A stretch of DNA of 64,000 bases from Mangifera indica (taxonomy: Eukaryota > Streptophyta > Magnoliopsida > Sapindales > Anacardiaceae), in assembly GCF_011075055.1 (NCBI RefSeq), contig NC_058143.1, positions 8,199,057 through 8,263,056 on the forward strand, given 5' to 3'. Each line of letters begins with the position of its first letter. Within the stretch, counting starts at the first letter, position 1. Position numbers and translations under genes: made by a program. Below are positions 1-13,610 of the stretch, one piece after another. Under the pieces are notes generated by a model that was not told the origin of the DNA, ran no database searches, and saw only the letters and a program-made list of their open reading frames with translations.

Positions 1-2890
1 GTCTGATTATCATAATTATCTTACTCATGTTGTCTTTTGTAATGTTAATGGTCTTATTAAAGGTGTTATATCTGATTGCAATAATTTGCCTCCCTATACA
101 TTGTGGCACACAAGGCTTGGCTATCCTCATTCTAGGATAGTTTCCACTGTCCTCAAACTTGTTAATCCTTCTCATGAAACCTTTTCTTCTAAATCCTTTT
201 ACTTGCCAGTATGGGAAACTCACCCAAAATTCTTTTCCTACTTCTTTTTTAAGAGCTTCACAACCCCTAAAGCTGATTCATAACCTATTCTATCTTTAAA
301 AGGCTATAAATACTGTATTCATTTTATAAATAATCATTCTAGGTTTATCTAGATTTTTCCTTTAAAGCTAAAATCTGAAACTACTTCTGTTTTTCAAGTT
401 TTTCATATTCTAGTTGAGAGATAATTTAGTGACAAAATCAAATGTGTGTAATATGACTGGGGAAAGGAATATAGACCTTTAGCTGCATATGTTAAGCAAC
501 ATGGAATCATTTTAGACACTCATGTCCCCATACTCATCAATAGAATAGTAGGGCTAAAAGGAAACATAGACATATTATTGAAATAAGGCTCGCTCTCCTT
601 GCTCACAGTGGCATGCTTCTTTAGTTTTAGTGGTATGCCTTTCAAACCTTTGTATACCTGATCAATAAGCTTTCTTCATCTGTTCTAAGTTTTAAATATC
701 CTTTCCAAGTCCTGTTTCACAAATTACCTAACTATTCTACTTTTAAAGCTTTTGGTTGTGTTGTTTTTCCCTTCTTAAGACATTTTCATGCTCATAAATT
801 TAACTTTCACATTGAGAAGTGTGTCTTTTTTGGATATATCCACTATCACAAAAGGTACAAGTGCCTTAACTCCTTTGGGCAACTTTATATAGTTCAAAAT
901 GTCAGATTCAATGAATCTGGATTTCCTTTTATTCATGATCCAACCTTTCATACAAGTTATTCCTCCTCTCCCATCACTACTAATGCTTCCTCTTCCTCAC
1001 TTACCCTTGTTTTTCATTTTCCTCCTCCCTTATTAGCACCTTTCTCTTCTGATTCCGCACATGATAGCTTTTCAAGACCATTTATTCTTATCCTTTCTCC
1101 TACCTTTTACTTCTCCTTTATTGAATTCTTCTAGCTCTTTTCCTTGTATAGCTACTCCATTCTTGTCCTTAACTACTATTTCTTCTTCTTCATCTATAGG
1201 TTCCAAGTCTTAGAGTTTTGAAGCTATATCTCTACCTCTTTCTACTAATCTTCACCCAATGCTTACCAGAGCCAAAATTAGTCATTTACCTAAACCTCGA
1301 CAATGCATTACTTATTTGGTTACTAGATCTTCTCCTCTCTTTAGTCTTACTACATCTATGAATCCCTCTTCTCATATTGAACCTCAAACTATTCATGAAG
1401 CTCTTATTCATCCTGTCTAAAAAACAGGCTATGTAGCTTGAATATGATGCTTTTGTAAGAAATAATAGTTGGAAACTTATTCCTTGGTCTATTCAAATGA
1501 ATGTTATTGGGTGTAAATGGGTGTTCAAGGTCAAACACAATCCTAATGCTAGTATTCACATATACAAAGCCAGATTAGTTGCAAAAGGGTTTCAACAAAC
1601 ACTTGGCATTAATTACTTTGAAACCTTCAATCCTGTTGTCAAGTTTGCTACCATTCGAGTTATTCTCACTATTATTGTTAGTTATCATTGGGATATTAGG
1701 CAAGTTGACGTTAATAATGTTTTTCTCAATGGTGATCTTTCAGAAACTGTTTTTATGAGTAAACCTGAAGGCTTCACTCACTATGGTTCATTTGCTCAAT
1801 ATGTGTGTAAACTTAATAAAGCTTTATTAAGCTCTTAGAGCCTGGTTTGACAAGTTGAAAGTTGCTCCTTTGTCTTGGGGATTTCTGCCCTTGATTGTTG
1901 ACACCAATCTTTTTATTTATAAATCTAATCAAGTCATTGTTTATATTTTTATTTATGTTGATGATATATTATTAATTGGTAATAACAACTCTTTCATAGA
2001 TAATTTCATTTCTAGATCGCATATCCAATTTGCATTGAAAGATCTAGGGTTCTTACATTTCTTCTTGGGTTTTGAAATCACTAAGACTTCTAATGGTTTA
2101 CATTTGGCTTAACCCAAGCATGCTAAAGATCTTCTTTTCAAAGCCAACATACATGACTCTAAACATTGTTCTACTCCTATCACTACTGACACCAAGTTAT
2201 TTCCCACTAATACTACTCCTTATGATCATCTTGTCTTCTATAGCAGTTTAGTTGGAGCTCTTCATTATTTTACTCTCACTAGACCTGACCTTTCATTCTC
2301 AATCAACAAATTAAGTCAGTTTTTACAAGCTCCCACTCAATGACAATGGAAAGCTTGTAAACGTGTATTGAGATACATTCAAGGCACCTTTAATCTTGGT
2401 CTCTTATTTGCTCATTCCTCCAATCTTCAATTGCAATACTACTTTGATTCTGATTGGGCCAGTGATCTTTATGACAGAAGATCTACAACTAGCTATTGTC
2501 TTTTTTTCAGGCACCAATCTCATTCAGTGGTGTACTAGAAAATAAGGAGTAGTGACACTATCCTCTATTGAAGCCAAGTATCGTGCTCTTACCCACATTG
2601 CCACTGAAATGGCTTAGTTAAAAACTCTTTTTGCTGAGTTAGAACTAAACATTCTAACTCTTTCTATTATCTAATGTGATAATCAAAGTGTTTTGCCCTT
2701 GTCTCTAATCTTGTTTTTCATGCTCACATCAAGCATATAGAAATAGATATCCACTATATGAGAGACCAAGCGGCTTCCAACCATATCACTATTCAATATG
2801 TCCTCATTGATCATCAGAAGGCTGATATTTTGACAAAAGCCTTACCTGCTCATAACTTTGAATATTTTCGAAATGCTTTACAAGTTTCTT
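1..2890 (+). pseudogene. Decayed Ty1/copia polyprotein (GAG-pre-integrase, integrase, RT, RNase H), 5' part outside the window
   Basis: The + strand reads as a broken copia pol gene. In order I see a GAG-pre-integrase block near 86-180 (LWHTRLGYPH), integrase C-terminal sequence near 690-930 (FKAFGCVVFP), the reverse transcriptase start at 1497-1838 (GCKWVFKVKH, ending QVDVNNVFLNGDL), the RT active site at 1950-1970 (YVDDILL), and RNase H near 2440-2870 ending in a typical ADILTKALP tail. Several stops and frameshifts separate these blocks, so no polyprotein can be made. The 5' LTR and gag lie before the window. I could not place a 3' LTR with confidence. The domain order (integrase before RT) is what assigns it to copia rather than gypsy. 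Confidence 0.9.
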
Positions 2891-3070
2891 TTATTATCTA
2901 AAAATATAGATCTATGTGAACAAGCTTTCCACTATGGTGGCTCTCGCTCTAGACTAAACTATTGTCTCCTATTTATCTCAGGTTCATTGTTTATCTGTCT
3001 TAACTTTAAGTGCCTTTTCACTACATCTTACTCGTCTTCTTTTATTTTTTTAACTAGTATTCCCTTTTAG

Positions 3071-5915
3071 CTCCTTTGACAATTTTGTTTTCTGCATGAA
3101 CAATAACTTTTTACTGATATAGTGGCTTTGATTCTATCTCTTTATGGATTTTCTATTGTTTGTCTGAAATTAAAAGATCTTTGCATACACTTTATCTTTA
3201 TTGTCATAAATACTTTATCTTTAAAGTTTCTTTGATTCATCATGTGTATGACCACCTTTCTCTATTTCTTCCTACATTGTTTCTTTTTTTCTAAGTGTAC
3301 ATGTCTGGACAATGACTTCTTCATTGTGTAAACTACAATTTTTGTTGCTATTCCTCTTTCCCAAACACCAACTCATGAGTTGACTGAGTTTTTTTTTCTG
3401 TCCTATTTTTCTTCCTTTAAAAAAAATTTCTTCTTCTATCTTCTTGTACTTAGTCTACTTGTTTGTACTATTCTTCTTTGACCACTACCTTTTTTCTTGG
3501 AATCAAGATTTACTTCTTTTTCTCTAGTGTCCTCCCTTGCTTCCTCTTTTAGCTTTTTTTTCTTTGTTGTTGCTTTCTTCCTTGGTCATAATTTTTTTTC
3601 TTCTCTTCTTGGTTACTCTTAGTCTCAAATAGGAAGGAGAGAAAATGGTGAGTATCAAAAAAAAAAGAAGAGCGTGCTTAAAAAAAGACAATTGCCACAA
3701 TGGTTTCTGGAAAAAGGTGGGAGAAATGAGTATCATCACAAAAGAAGAGGGTGTTAAAAAAAAAAAAAGGAGAATAACACATAGAGGAAATGTCAATGAG
3801 AAGGAAACTGTAGAAGTGGTGGTTAAAATAAAAATGAGACAAAATAAAAACAAAAACAGAGGAAATTGCAAAATGATTACAAGAAAAGGTGAGAGAAATG
3901 AAAACCAAGAAATTGCAAAGCAAAATGATGGTTGCAAAAAAAAAAGGGAAAAACTGCAAGTTTGTTGTTAATTTGTTGTTGAGAAGTTTAGTATGCAAAT
4001 TAATAATAAGAGCTGGTGCCAAATCACAGACAAACAGTTGTACAAGTGCTCATTTAAGAATATTGAGAGAGCAAAATTTCATCACAGTAGGTTGACAAAA
4101 GTCATTGGTGTTGCTATTTGTTCAAGCACTATGTTCTTTTTCTGTATTTTTTAGATAGCATCATTTTGTCATTCTTGGTCATTCTTTGTATCTATTTTTT
4201 GCCTATAATGACATTATTCTACATGTCTTGATAAATATATATCTAAAAAAACAAAAATTAAAAAAGGAAGAAAAGAAAAATATATATGGTGAAAAATAAT
4301 TAAAAAAAGAGAAAGAAGAAAATAAAAGAAAAGAAAGGAAGCAAAATATATATGATGAAAATAATAATAAAAAAAAGAGAGAGAAGAAAATAAAAGAAAT
4401 AAAAAAAGAAGAAGAAGAAGCAGAATAAGTAAATAATTTTTTCTGATTACATGGCATTTTTTACAGTATGGAAATGGAAACAGAGTACAAAGAAGAAGGA
4501 ATTTTCATTTTTTAGAAAGTTTTGCCTAGGAGGACATTCTTGTATTACAAGATTTGTCTGATATGTTTACATTCTATGTCTATACTTAATGTGTGTGTCT
4601 TATATTACTTCTTGTTTGCATTACTTTTTTGCTTTACAAGGTTGACTCATATGTCTGCATTCTAGACCAACACTTAAATGTGTGTCTTACATTCTTATTT
4701 TCTCAACTACATGAGAAGAAACGGATACCGACTACTTTTACTTATGTGCTGAATTAAGCATTAGAGCAGTTTTCGGATATGAAAATCCAACCATTATCTT
4801 TTCAATTAACTGCCTCCGAGGCAACATTTTATAGGTCTTTTACACATCTCTTGCTTTTAGACTTATACTTCCAACAAATAGAGTTACTATATAATTTATT
4901 ATAGATGATAACTCATTACTAATTATGAAGATCATGTTATTCTATTATTAGATGGTGAATGAGAACAACTGTGCTATGTTTCACGAATGCCTTTCAAGTC
5001 ATGCGCCATAAGGAGGATACCAAGGCATCAACATTTGTAGCCACTTTAATAGTTTTGGTTAAAATAGGGACCAACCTCAACCCAATCAACAAGTTCTTAA
5101 CCACTAAATTCAATCATTTCTGTGTTTTCCACCATTACTTCTCCACACGTAAGTCCATAGCTTGCCTTGCACCACAATCCCCCTTTCAGATAAAGCAAGT
5201 GCGTTCAGCAAAGAAAACTAGCTTTACAAACCGACACATGACCTAAATTTCTACTTCACTTAACCTTTTAAATTGTTCCACTAATTAAAATACATGCAAG
5301 AATGAGACAAATTCAAAGATAAGTTGATATTCATTCTTAGTAAGTAGTTGTACAATGTCAAAGGAACCCACTTCTTTGAACAGATCTATACATAGTTTAT
5401 AACTCTTTCTTCTTCTGAGCTTCTTGGAAAGAAAATTGAAAATGTTTTCTATACTAATACCTTTAATTTACCACAATACATCCTAGTTGAATTGTAATGG
5501 AGATTCCTCACCTAAGATTTATGATCCACAGAAAGTTTTCAAAAGGCTTCCATTCCAAGGCTTTGTCTCTTACAACTTCTGTCTCCTCTTGTCAAATCCT
5601 TTTGTTTCAGGTTGGAGACAATAACATGCAAGGAAACTGTCTTATACTCCATATGAGAAGCACAAGCACAAAATTCACCGAGTAAATCATGTCTTACACT
5701 CCATATGGAATGTAAAAGTCATCATATTGACAATGGTCTTCGCATACATATCAAAAGTTAACGGTGTCTCATACTCCATATGAAAGTGTTACCGTCTTCA
5801 TACTATATCTTAACAATTTGTGTTCCATTCATGTGTATGTGGAAGTGGCAGACATAAAATTTACGATCAGGTGTTGCATTGAGTACATACATATGTATCC
5901 CTATGCCAATTATCC
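3071..5915. other. Intergenic, low-complexity purine-rich stretches
   Basis: No gene is supported here. At 3640-3970 and 4240-4430 the + strand is very purine-rich (A/G runs). Within 4279-4410 two similar units about 65 bp apart share an ATATATATGRTGAAAA-like core. Long open frames on both strands come from this composition and encode only K/R/E-rich or F/L/S-rich sequence. At 5639, 5691 and 5767 a short phrase resembling CTTACACTCCATATG recurs three times. It is downstream of Z-ISO on that gene's strand and could lie in its 3' flank. Confidence 0.6.
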
Positions 5916-7712
5916 CTACCAATGAAGTTGGAAACTGGCCGCCCGCATAAGTGGATGTGCAAAGTAGGCACCCAGTGTCAAGGCAGTGATGGTCAAATAT
6001 GGAAGTCGGATAAATTCCTTGTAATAATCTTTTGGCAATAGTTGACGCCCGGTAAGGATAGCTGCAAATGGAATGACACTGGTTCGGCTCTTCACAACTT
6101 CAAAAGCCTCTCCATATCTTTTAGCTAACCTCCTATCCCCATTCCAAACACCAAATAAATGGTGTCCAATTAACCCAACAGAAGCAGCCACAGCTACTGA
6201 ATTCCCAATCCAAATAGTGTGAGCCAGGCACCAAATCACCTGCCCAACCATCTGAAAAGAAAAGATACATCCTTACAATGTACATGAAACAACATTATTT
6301 ACAAAGTAATGGAAAAGGGCCAATTTTCTAAACCAGCATATATTAAATACTGCAGTATTTGCAGAGCAAAAAATGGATGTGAGAGTGTAGAGGTTTAATT
6401 CATATCATATTTCTGTAATTCCACTAGCCTGCCTTCAACCACTACAAAACATGATAAAATATTTTTCATCTGATGCACCACCCAGCACCGAAATTTTCTT
6501 TCTCAAATAATATATACGACCAAAACTACCAATGCAGAACAAATCCAACTCAGCTTATCCTTCAATAGCATAGATTTTTTATTGTATAATTAATCATCAA
6601 TAGGCCATATCTCATATATTCTTGACAAAACACATAACAAGTTTCCTTAAATCAACCCAGAATAACAGAAATTTAAATCTAAATGTTGAATATCATACCT
6701 GTGGGTGCCTGGTGATTCTAATGATCCCAGTTTCCCAAAGATGCATCTTAGGCTTGTCAACAGAGGCCACCTCCAAAAGATTAAAGGTAGAAGGATAAAG
6801 GAAAAAGAAGGATAGAAAATTAGAAATCCACACAAGTTGATGGATGCCAGGTACACCTTGAACCTGCCATAGCTGCAACCCATCGTATCTGTGATTGATG
6901 AAGTAAACCTGAATCACCAATCACAGAAAAACTTAATAGCCAAAATTCATAACTATAATTGCTACAATAAATAATCAAGAATTAAAACTCACCACAGTGC
7001 TAACAACTAAAGGAAGAGACAACCCAGCAAATATAACCCGAAATGCACGCTCACCGATAAGTTTCTCACCATCATCTCGGAGACTAGCTAGGCCACTGTG
7101 GACAGTGGCAAAAATGATAGTGAGTAGTAACATCACAACCTGAAGTACAAGGACAAGTTTAATTTAATCAAAGTATAACAAAACTAATAGAATTTCAGAA
7201 AATGAAAATACAGTGTGACATATTTGTGGTTTTTCTTCTAAAATTGAGAAATTGCTACCAAATAAAACAATTAATGAATAAACCCTCAATTTGAATATTC
7301 TGATTAAAGGAAATACCTCATGGCTTTCTGAAAGTGTAGAAACATAATCAATAAAGACTTTCCCGAAACCTGTAGAGTTATCAATCCAAGCAACCTGAAG
7401 AACAAACAGAACAACTCCTAGAATTACACTGAAATAAATCCAAGAAGAAATCTTCTGCTCCCCCAAATCGAAGGCAGCAGAGTCCTCGCCCACCAGACCC
7501 TTATCGTCTTCTTGTTCAGAGACATAAGTATTGGCGTCCTTAGTGGAAGTGCGAATAAGAAATTTGGAGGGATTGGAAGAGTACAAAGGTTTGGCAGAGA
7601 TTGAGAAGGAGAGTAGTGAGCTGGGTTTGGTAGGAAATAGATGAGTTAGGCGGCTCTTGGGAGGACGGAGAAAGGAAGATAAGGGAGTGGAGAGAAGGAG
7701 AGAACTAGTCAT
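5916..7712 (-). CDS. Z-ISO: 15-cis-zeta-carotene isomerase, chloroplastic (Z-ISO)
   Basis: Four exons read in one frame: 7712-7317, 7139-6993, 6908-6699 and 6251-5916, with GT/AG borders and all introns in phase 0. Together they give 362 residues plus a stop, close to the usual plant length. Z-ISO isomerises the 15-cis bond of 9,15,9'-tri-cis-zeta-carotene between phytoene desaturase and zeta-carotene desaturase, in plastid membranes. The first ~60 residues are Ser/Pro/Leu-rich, as in a transit peptide. Family landmarks include [55 protein letters not shown] and [13 protein letters not shown]. His146 (TVHSG) and His262 (CLAHTIWIG) fall where the two haem ligands of maize Z-ISO are reported (recalled, not checked). 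It is an NnrU-family membrane protein. No defect is visible. Confidence 0.96.
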
Positions 7713-7759
7713 ATTATGTGATTGATTGAGTTGTACTTGATCAAGAAGAGAGGTTTATG

Positions 7760-9420
7760 TTTTCGTTGAGAAAATGAAATTGAGTATCTGAGTGGAGCTA
7801 TGGTGAGTGCTGAAATGGCTTCGGCATCTTTAACAATTTTTAGGCCAGAAGAATATGCCCCACCCCAAGATTGCTGAAACTACAAGGTCATCCACTAACT
7901 TTCAAAATACTATATTCCTGTCCAACAACCATTGGAATTAGTGAATTTTGTTAAATGAAAATGTAAAAAAGTTATTTTGTACATATTTTTCTATTCTATT
8001 CCTCTTTTTTTAAATGAAATATGTTTAGGGTGAATATTATTTTTAAAATTATTATGAGTATTAATGAAATTTTAAAGGTTTTTAAAATTCAAAAAAATTT
8101 AAGAGTTTTTTTTTATATTTTTAACTATCTCAACAAATAACAGTTATTAATACAAAGAATTAAACAAAACGTAAAATTTTTAATTTAAAGTTGTGATATT
8201 TTTAGGAGTGTAAATAAAAATTTAAACCAAAGAAAGATATAATGATAATTTGATATTTATTTACATAATTAATGGTAGTTTTTTAATTTTAATAAATGGA
8301 AAAATTAGTTATTAAAAAAAAAACTAGGTAAAATTTAGTAACAGAAGTAAACAATGGGTGAGAATTGACTTCTTAAAAGTTGAAGGGTGGAACTGTTATT
8401 TCATAACCTTAGGTGGCAAATTATCATTTGGCTAATTAAAACCCCTAAGATCACCCACTGTTTGAGCCTAATGACCAAGTTACCCTCCCATATTAAAATT
8501 AGAAATCAACAGATCTCACCAAAATAAATTTCACTGCTGCATCAGTTTCTTCATATTGGGCCCTTTTCCTTTATTCACTCTTAAGTAAAAATTTTACTAA
8601 CCTGAGTTGATTTAGCTATTTTATATTTGTTTGTTTATTAGTTATATTTGTTTATAGCATAAAATTAAATTAAATTAAATTTATATAATTCCTAATTTAA
8701 TAAAATTATATATTTTTATTGTTTTTAGTTGTTTTTTAAATATTTTTTCTTTAATATTATATGAAAACAATGTTTTAGTACTCAAGTGAGGCGCAACTAA
8801 GGAATGTACAAAAGAATTAGTAGAATTAAAATCAATTACAAGCCTAAATGGGGTCAAGGAAGTCAATTGACCTCTCTTAAAAAATTTTTAATTTTATAAG
8901 TAAAATATTAATATAATATGTAAAATTTTATATGAATTTTTTAAATTTTATTATTATTTTATTAATTCTCTTATGATTTATTTTTATCTTATTTTCCTTT
9001 TAAAATGTCGCCATTTAGAGTGTCTAATAACACTATTCGGATTATTCCTTGTCAAAAAAAAAATGTACTTAGAAAAAAATTACAATTACAATAAAATATG
9101 TTATAAAATAATGTATGATACTTCTATTATGACCATTATAACATTTTAATGAAAAATGTTATAATAAATCAATAAAATTATATATATCTATTTTGAATAC
9201 TAAATAAGTACTTATTTCATATGTATTATCATATAATTAAGTGATTTTAAAATAATAATAAAACAATACTTAATCACAGATGACATATATAAGTATGTAT
9301 TCATTTATATATTTAAAGTAGATATATATATATATAATATCATTATGTCATAAATGCATTGTCATTTAGTGTTACTATATATGAAATTTCTTGTTGTGTG
9401 GCTTTTGAAATTTCTCCAAT
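7760..9420. other. Intergenic AT-rich DNA upstream of Z-ISO
   Basis: This is the 5' flank of the Z-ISO gene followed by very AT-rich sequence with no convincing coding frame. It holds A/T homopolymers and an AT dinucleotide run near 9325-9345. The segment 7870-8440 has the look of a small decayed transposon, but I could not establish inverted ends or a target-site duplication. Confidence 0.5.
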
Positions 9421-9429
9421 TTTCACACT

Positions 9430-10350
9430 ATTAAGACTTTTAGTGAAAATGTATATCACTTGATCTTATGTATTCATTTGTATCACTTTAGCCTGTCCTT
9501 TTAGTGTCTTTTCCTGGTTAAAGTGATATTGTATCTCTATATGTTTTGTTCTCGTATGATATATTGGATTTTGAACCACATTAATTGATTGGTTGATGTA
9601 AACTTTTCATCAATTCTACTAATCACGTACTTTCTTAAGATGCCATTTTAGCTTCATGATAGTCTGCTTCTATTAAAAATGACATTGTTGCTTGCTTTTT
9701 ATCATGCCACATAATAACTCCAAATCCTATACTGAACACATAACTAGTAGCTGATCTTTGTGTATCATAATTACAAGCATAATAAGTGTCACAATACCCC
9801 ATTAATTTACAAATTGTATCACTTTGTAGAATATGACATCATCAAATGGTCCTTTGACATATATAAAAAATCTTCGAATTGCTTCTTAGGGAGATTTTTC
9901 TAGAGTTTACATAAATAAACTTACTACTCCAACTATGGATGTTATGTTTGGTCTTGTTAAAGTTGGATAGAATAAAATACCATCTATTTATCGTTACATC
10001 TTTGAATCCTTAAGATTTTTACCCTCTGTCATGTTTAACTTAATATTAATCTCCATTGGAAGAGAGATAGGCTTACATTCAAGCATTCCATAATTTTGGA
10101 GAAGTTACTTTGCATATTTTGCTAACATAAGAATAATCCTTCACTGAAATGATCCACTTCGAATCCAAGAAAATGATTTTGCTATCCAACTATCTTCATT
10201 TGGAAATGTATCAACAAGTTTTCTTTGATTTGACAAATTTCTTGTTTGTTGTCTTCTACAATAATAAGATAATCTATACATACCAAGATTATCGCTAATC
10301 TTCCTTCCCTAATCTTGACAAATAAACTTGAATCAATGTACTACCCACAT
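9430..10350 (-). pseudogene. Antisense Ty1/copia relic (RNase H and reverse transcriptase)
   Basis: Read on the - strand, 10330-9880 gives a decayed RT palm end: a copy of the YVDD motif (now like VCIDYLIIV), then FLGFEVDHFSEGLF. Near 9800-9640 follow RNase H signatures (RSATSYVFSIGFG, IMWHDKKQAT, EADYHEA). The order RT then RNase H on one strand is the copia order. Frameshifts and stops are frequent. No LTR, primer-binding site or polypurine tract could be tied to it. Confidence 0.75.
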
Positions 10351-10861
10351 GTATGTAGCAAAGTTATTTATGTCCTTTCATATTAAAATTGAGTTTATGT
10401 TGATATTGGATAAGTGGAGAAATAACCAAGTGTTTTAGGATGAGATTCTAAGTTGTCGAATGGTTGTGCATGAAAGGTATTGCTTGTTCATGTAGTATCA
10501 TATGGATAACATGTTATGTAGGATTATTTAAAAGGATGAATGATCATTCATGTAGGGCGAACTACCATTCCAATGGCTATAGTTTTGATTTTTATACAAA
10601 AAGAGACATATTTGCATGACTCCTATTTTATATCCACTATCTATATTTTCCTAGAAATTGATCCTTTGATTTTCAACCAACTAAGTTGTTCGGTAGGGAA
10701 AGGAAATTCTAACATTAAACTTGTCTTGCAAGAGGCCAAGTAAGTAGGATAAACTTGTTTTTTAGTTTTTTTTTTTTTTGCTAAGTTTGTTTTTTTAGTT
10801 TATAGAATAAGTTGAATTGATTTATACTAGATTCAATTTCTGTTGTATGTATTAATAAACT

Positions 10862-10886
10862 ATGATATATATATATATATATATAG
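10862..10886. repeat. AT dinucleotide microsatellite
   Basis: A run of about eleven AT repeats lies in otherwise unassigned repeat-rich DNA. It is a simple-sequence repeat with no coding value. Confidence 0.8.
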
Positions 10887-11265
10887 ATCTACGATCACTA
10901 GTAGCGACTAGAGGCCTTAATTTGTTAATAGTGATATGTTTTGGGTTTTTTTATGATATAAATATGCTAAATATAGCTAGTAACATATTAGGTTTGATTT
11001 GGTGTGAAAATTTGGCAAGGACAATGATCATATTTTGTTCTGAACACATAAGAATGATTGTTTCAAGAATAGGAATAATTATGCAATACCATAATTTAGG
11101 GTTTCATATGCTTGTGAATGGTCATGTAAAAGATATGCTTGATCTTTCATTGATTAGGATAGAGCCACCGATTTGTGATAGACAATCGTACAAAGAACAT
11201 GTGTAATCACTTATGACATATAGGATAAGTGATTATAAACACTTGTGAGTAAGAGTGTACGATCA

Positions 11266-11897
11266 TGCAACACCCACAAGTATGTCTAAGGATATTTTAA
11301 TCTTTTTGGGCTTATGTGTATCCATGTGTGATTAAATAAGTATGTGTTTAGATATGTGATGCATGATCGTGTGGTGGTTGCCACACACCCATGTATGTTG
11401 TGGCAAGGGGCAAAATGGTCTTTTTCCCTAACAATTTGCATATTTTGGATGTCTAGAAGGCATGCATGACCGAGTCTGAACAATACACACTCGTGTACAT
11501 GTTTAAATTTTTGGATAAGGAGCAATTTTGCAGGGATTTTAAAAACTACTACTTTCATGTAATAACATATATGATTGTATATAAACAGTATACGTCTATG
11601 TATCACTAATTACATTGAAAATAAAAATGAATCCAAACGCGTTTTGACTCACATTCACACATAGTTTTCAAAAAATTGAGCATTGTGAGGGTGAGCCAAA
11701 CGGTAGTCATAGCCAAGGGGAAGCCATCAAGGGTTTGTTTGGGGATGTCCTTGCCATAGGAAGAATAACTTGCAATCTACGGAAGAGAGTTAAATAAGAC
11801 TTTGTCTTAATTTTAGTTTCATAATCTGTTCTTATTTTGATCATTGTTAAAATTGTTCAAGTCAATGGAATTATATATATGTAATCATGTTTATTGT

Positions 11898-11946
<49 letters not shown>

Positions 11947-12060
11947 ACAGGTGTTGAATTCTGGATAATTATTTTATATAGTGTTTGGACTTGGGAATAT
12001 GTTAATGTGGAGAAAATAGATGAGCAACATAGATGTGTGCATTTTTGTGTATAAATCATT
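11266..12060 (+). repeat. Gypsy-type LTR fragment (same family as the 55346 LTR)
   Basis: The sequence starts with TGCAACACCC, like the TGTAACACC start common in plant gypsy LTRs. It then follows the same order of phrases as 55346-55960: a GGTATTTTA-type phrase, a GTGATGCATG phrase, AAAATGGTCTTTT, AGGCATGCA, a TTGCAGGGATTT phrase, and then an A-rich run with ATGAATCCAAAC. The two copies are clearly related but diverged. I could not fix the right end; it may run on to about 12270. No internal domain or second LTR is attached. Confidence 0.65.
11902..11942 (+). repeat. (TG)n microsatellite, about 20 repeats
   Basis: A pure TG run of about 41 bp. It lies inside the LTR-like segment that starts at 11266. 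It is likely polymorphic in length. Confidence 0.97.
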
Positions 12061-12274
12061 GATAAGATATCATAAACTTATTGATGAAAATGATGGTATG
12101 AATTAAGGAAGAATTTAGAGCAAAATTTAAGAATTTCTATTATATATGCTTTTGAGATGTTGATTATGTTTTTGCTATGAGTTTGGTTGTAAATATATGG
12201 AGATAGTTTGGAAATGGCATAATTGTTAGTGGTGTGTGTGTTGGTTGTCGGAAAATGGTCAAGTAGCTAAAAAA

Positions 12275-12515
12275 CATTCATATATTTTGTGACAATATAA
12301 GTGTCGTTCAACTTTCTAAAAATTTTATAGTGCACTCTATAACAAAACATACAGACATTTGACATCATTTCTCGTATGATCATGTTAGCATGGGTGATAT
12401 TTGAATCGAATTTATTGATACTAACTATCAACTTGCTAACATTTTAACTAAATCTCTTAATAAGGAAAGATTTTGCTATATTTGAAGAGAGTTTGACATG
12501 ATCAACGCAAGTCAA
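12275..12515 (+). pseudogene. Ty1/copia RNase H tail relic
   Basis: The + strand translates, with stops, to the end of a copia pol: CDNISVVQLSKN, then a KHTDI..HHF phrase, then IEFIDTNYQLANILTKSLN and the closing phrase about the last helix. The stop and intergenic sequence follow at about 12515. It is on the opposite strand to the copia relic at 9430-10350, so it belongs to a different insertion. Confidence 0.8.
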
Positions 12516-13610
12516 GTAAGTACATAAATTTTGATTTGTCTTGAAACATGATTGAAATGACATTTATGACAATTTATTTGCTTTATTTTATCATGATTAT
12601 TGGATGTGATGATGTTTTTGTAGAAGTTGTGGAACTTGCTTGTTTTACATGAGTTAACTAATGAGGTTGTGGAACTTGATATGCTTAAAAATGAGTATTT
12701 GTGATTTTGTGCTTATTTGATACATGTATATGTTTAACATGATGCTTATGATGTGTTTGGATGGTTTGGGCAGTTACTAACATGCCTTTGCACTTGTATA
12801 TGTATATATACACACATACACACACTCATGAAAAGATTAAATACATATTTGTGCATATTTATGACATTTAATTGCATGTGACATATCACTTTGATGATTC
12901 TAAATGTGTTGGCATGCTTGTATGTGGCTATAAGTGATTGGGTTGCAATATGTGCTTATGATACATAAGTTACATTATGTATTTTTATTAATGTCTAAGT
13001 TCTGGTGATTCGTACACATGTTCAAAGTCATTAGAACAGTGGATCACATTGAAAAATATCCTCAAAATAATCAAAATATGTCAGAATAATTTCTTGAGAT
13101 GTTTTGATTCAAATTGCATATGTGTTGCATAAGACGTTTTTGCAAAAAATTGGATTTCAATATTAGGATACCGGTCCCACTTTGTGTAATAACAATCTCA
13201 TATGCCATTTAAAAAAAAAAAACCAAAAAGGAGGAAGGACACCCATCTTATATTAAGGAACAACCATCCTTTGGGTTTTATAAAAGAAAACTTTAACTTT
13301 TTTCCTACATTTTTCCAACCGCCCTCAACTAAGGACCCTTATCCCCTTATACTTTTTGTCACTTGAACAATTTTTTTGGCCACTGTCGTTACCCTGAATC
13401 GATTCCCCTTACATCATCGTCGACCTTAGTTTTTTTTTTTTTTTTACCATTCTTTTTGTTAACCACCCTCTTTCTCCAGTGTTTGGGGTGTCGAAAAGTT
13501 GCCAAACACTATTTTTCTAGTGATGTCTTGCATGCACCATCATCTCATATAGTATCACTATTATCCTCTCTCCATTTTGCACGACATTTTGCCCTTCATT
13601 AACTTGGTCA
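12516..13610. other. Unassigned repeat-rich intergenic DNA, possibly an LTR
   Basis: This stretch joins the copia tail to the retroelement ORF fragment at 13610. It has TG-rich AT sequence, a CA/TA microsatellite near 12790-12825, and at about 13275-13290 a TATAAAAG-type box. That box makes an LTR promoter possible. I could not pair it with a second copy in the window, so no call is made. Confidence 0.35.

Noticed and set aside
3524..4457. Open frames of 84-137 codons on both strands
   Set aside because: They come from purine-rich low-complexity DNA; the products are only F/L/S-rich or K/R/E-rich and match no domain.
7870..8440. Possible small transposon upstream of Z-ISO
   Set aside because: I could not align inverted ends or find a target-site duplication; similarity of the two sides is weak.
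11871..12059. 62-codon frame with a Thr-His run on the - strand
   Set aside because: It is a translation of the (TG)n microsatellite.
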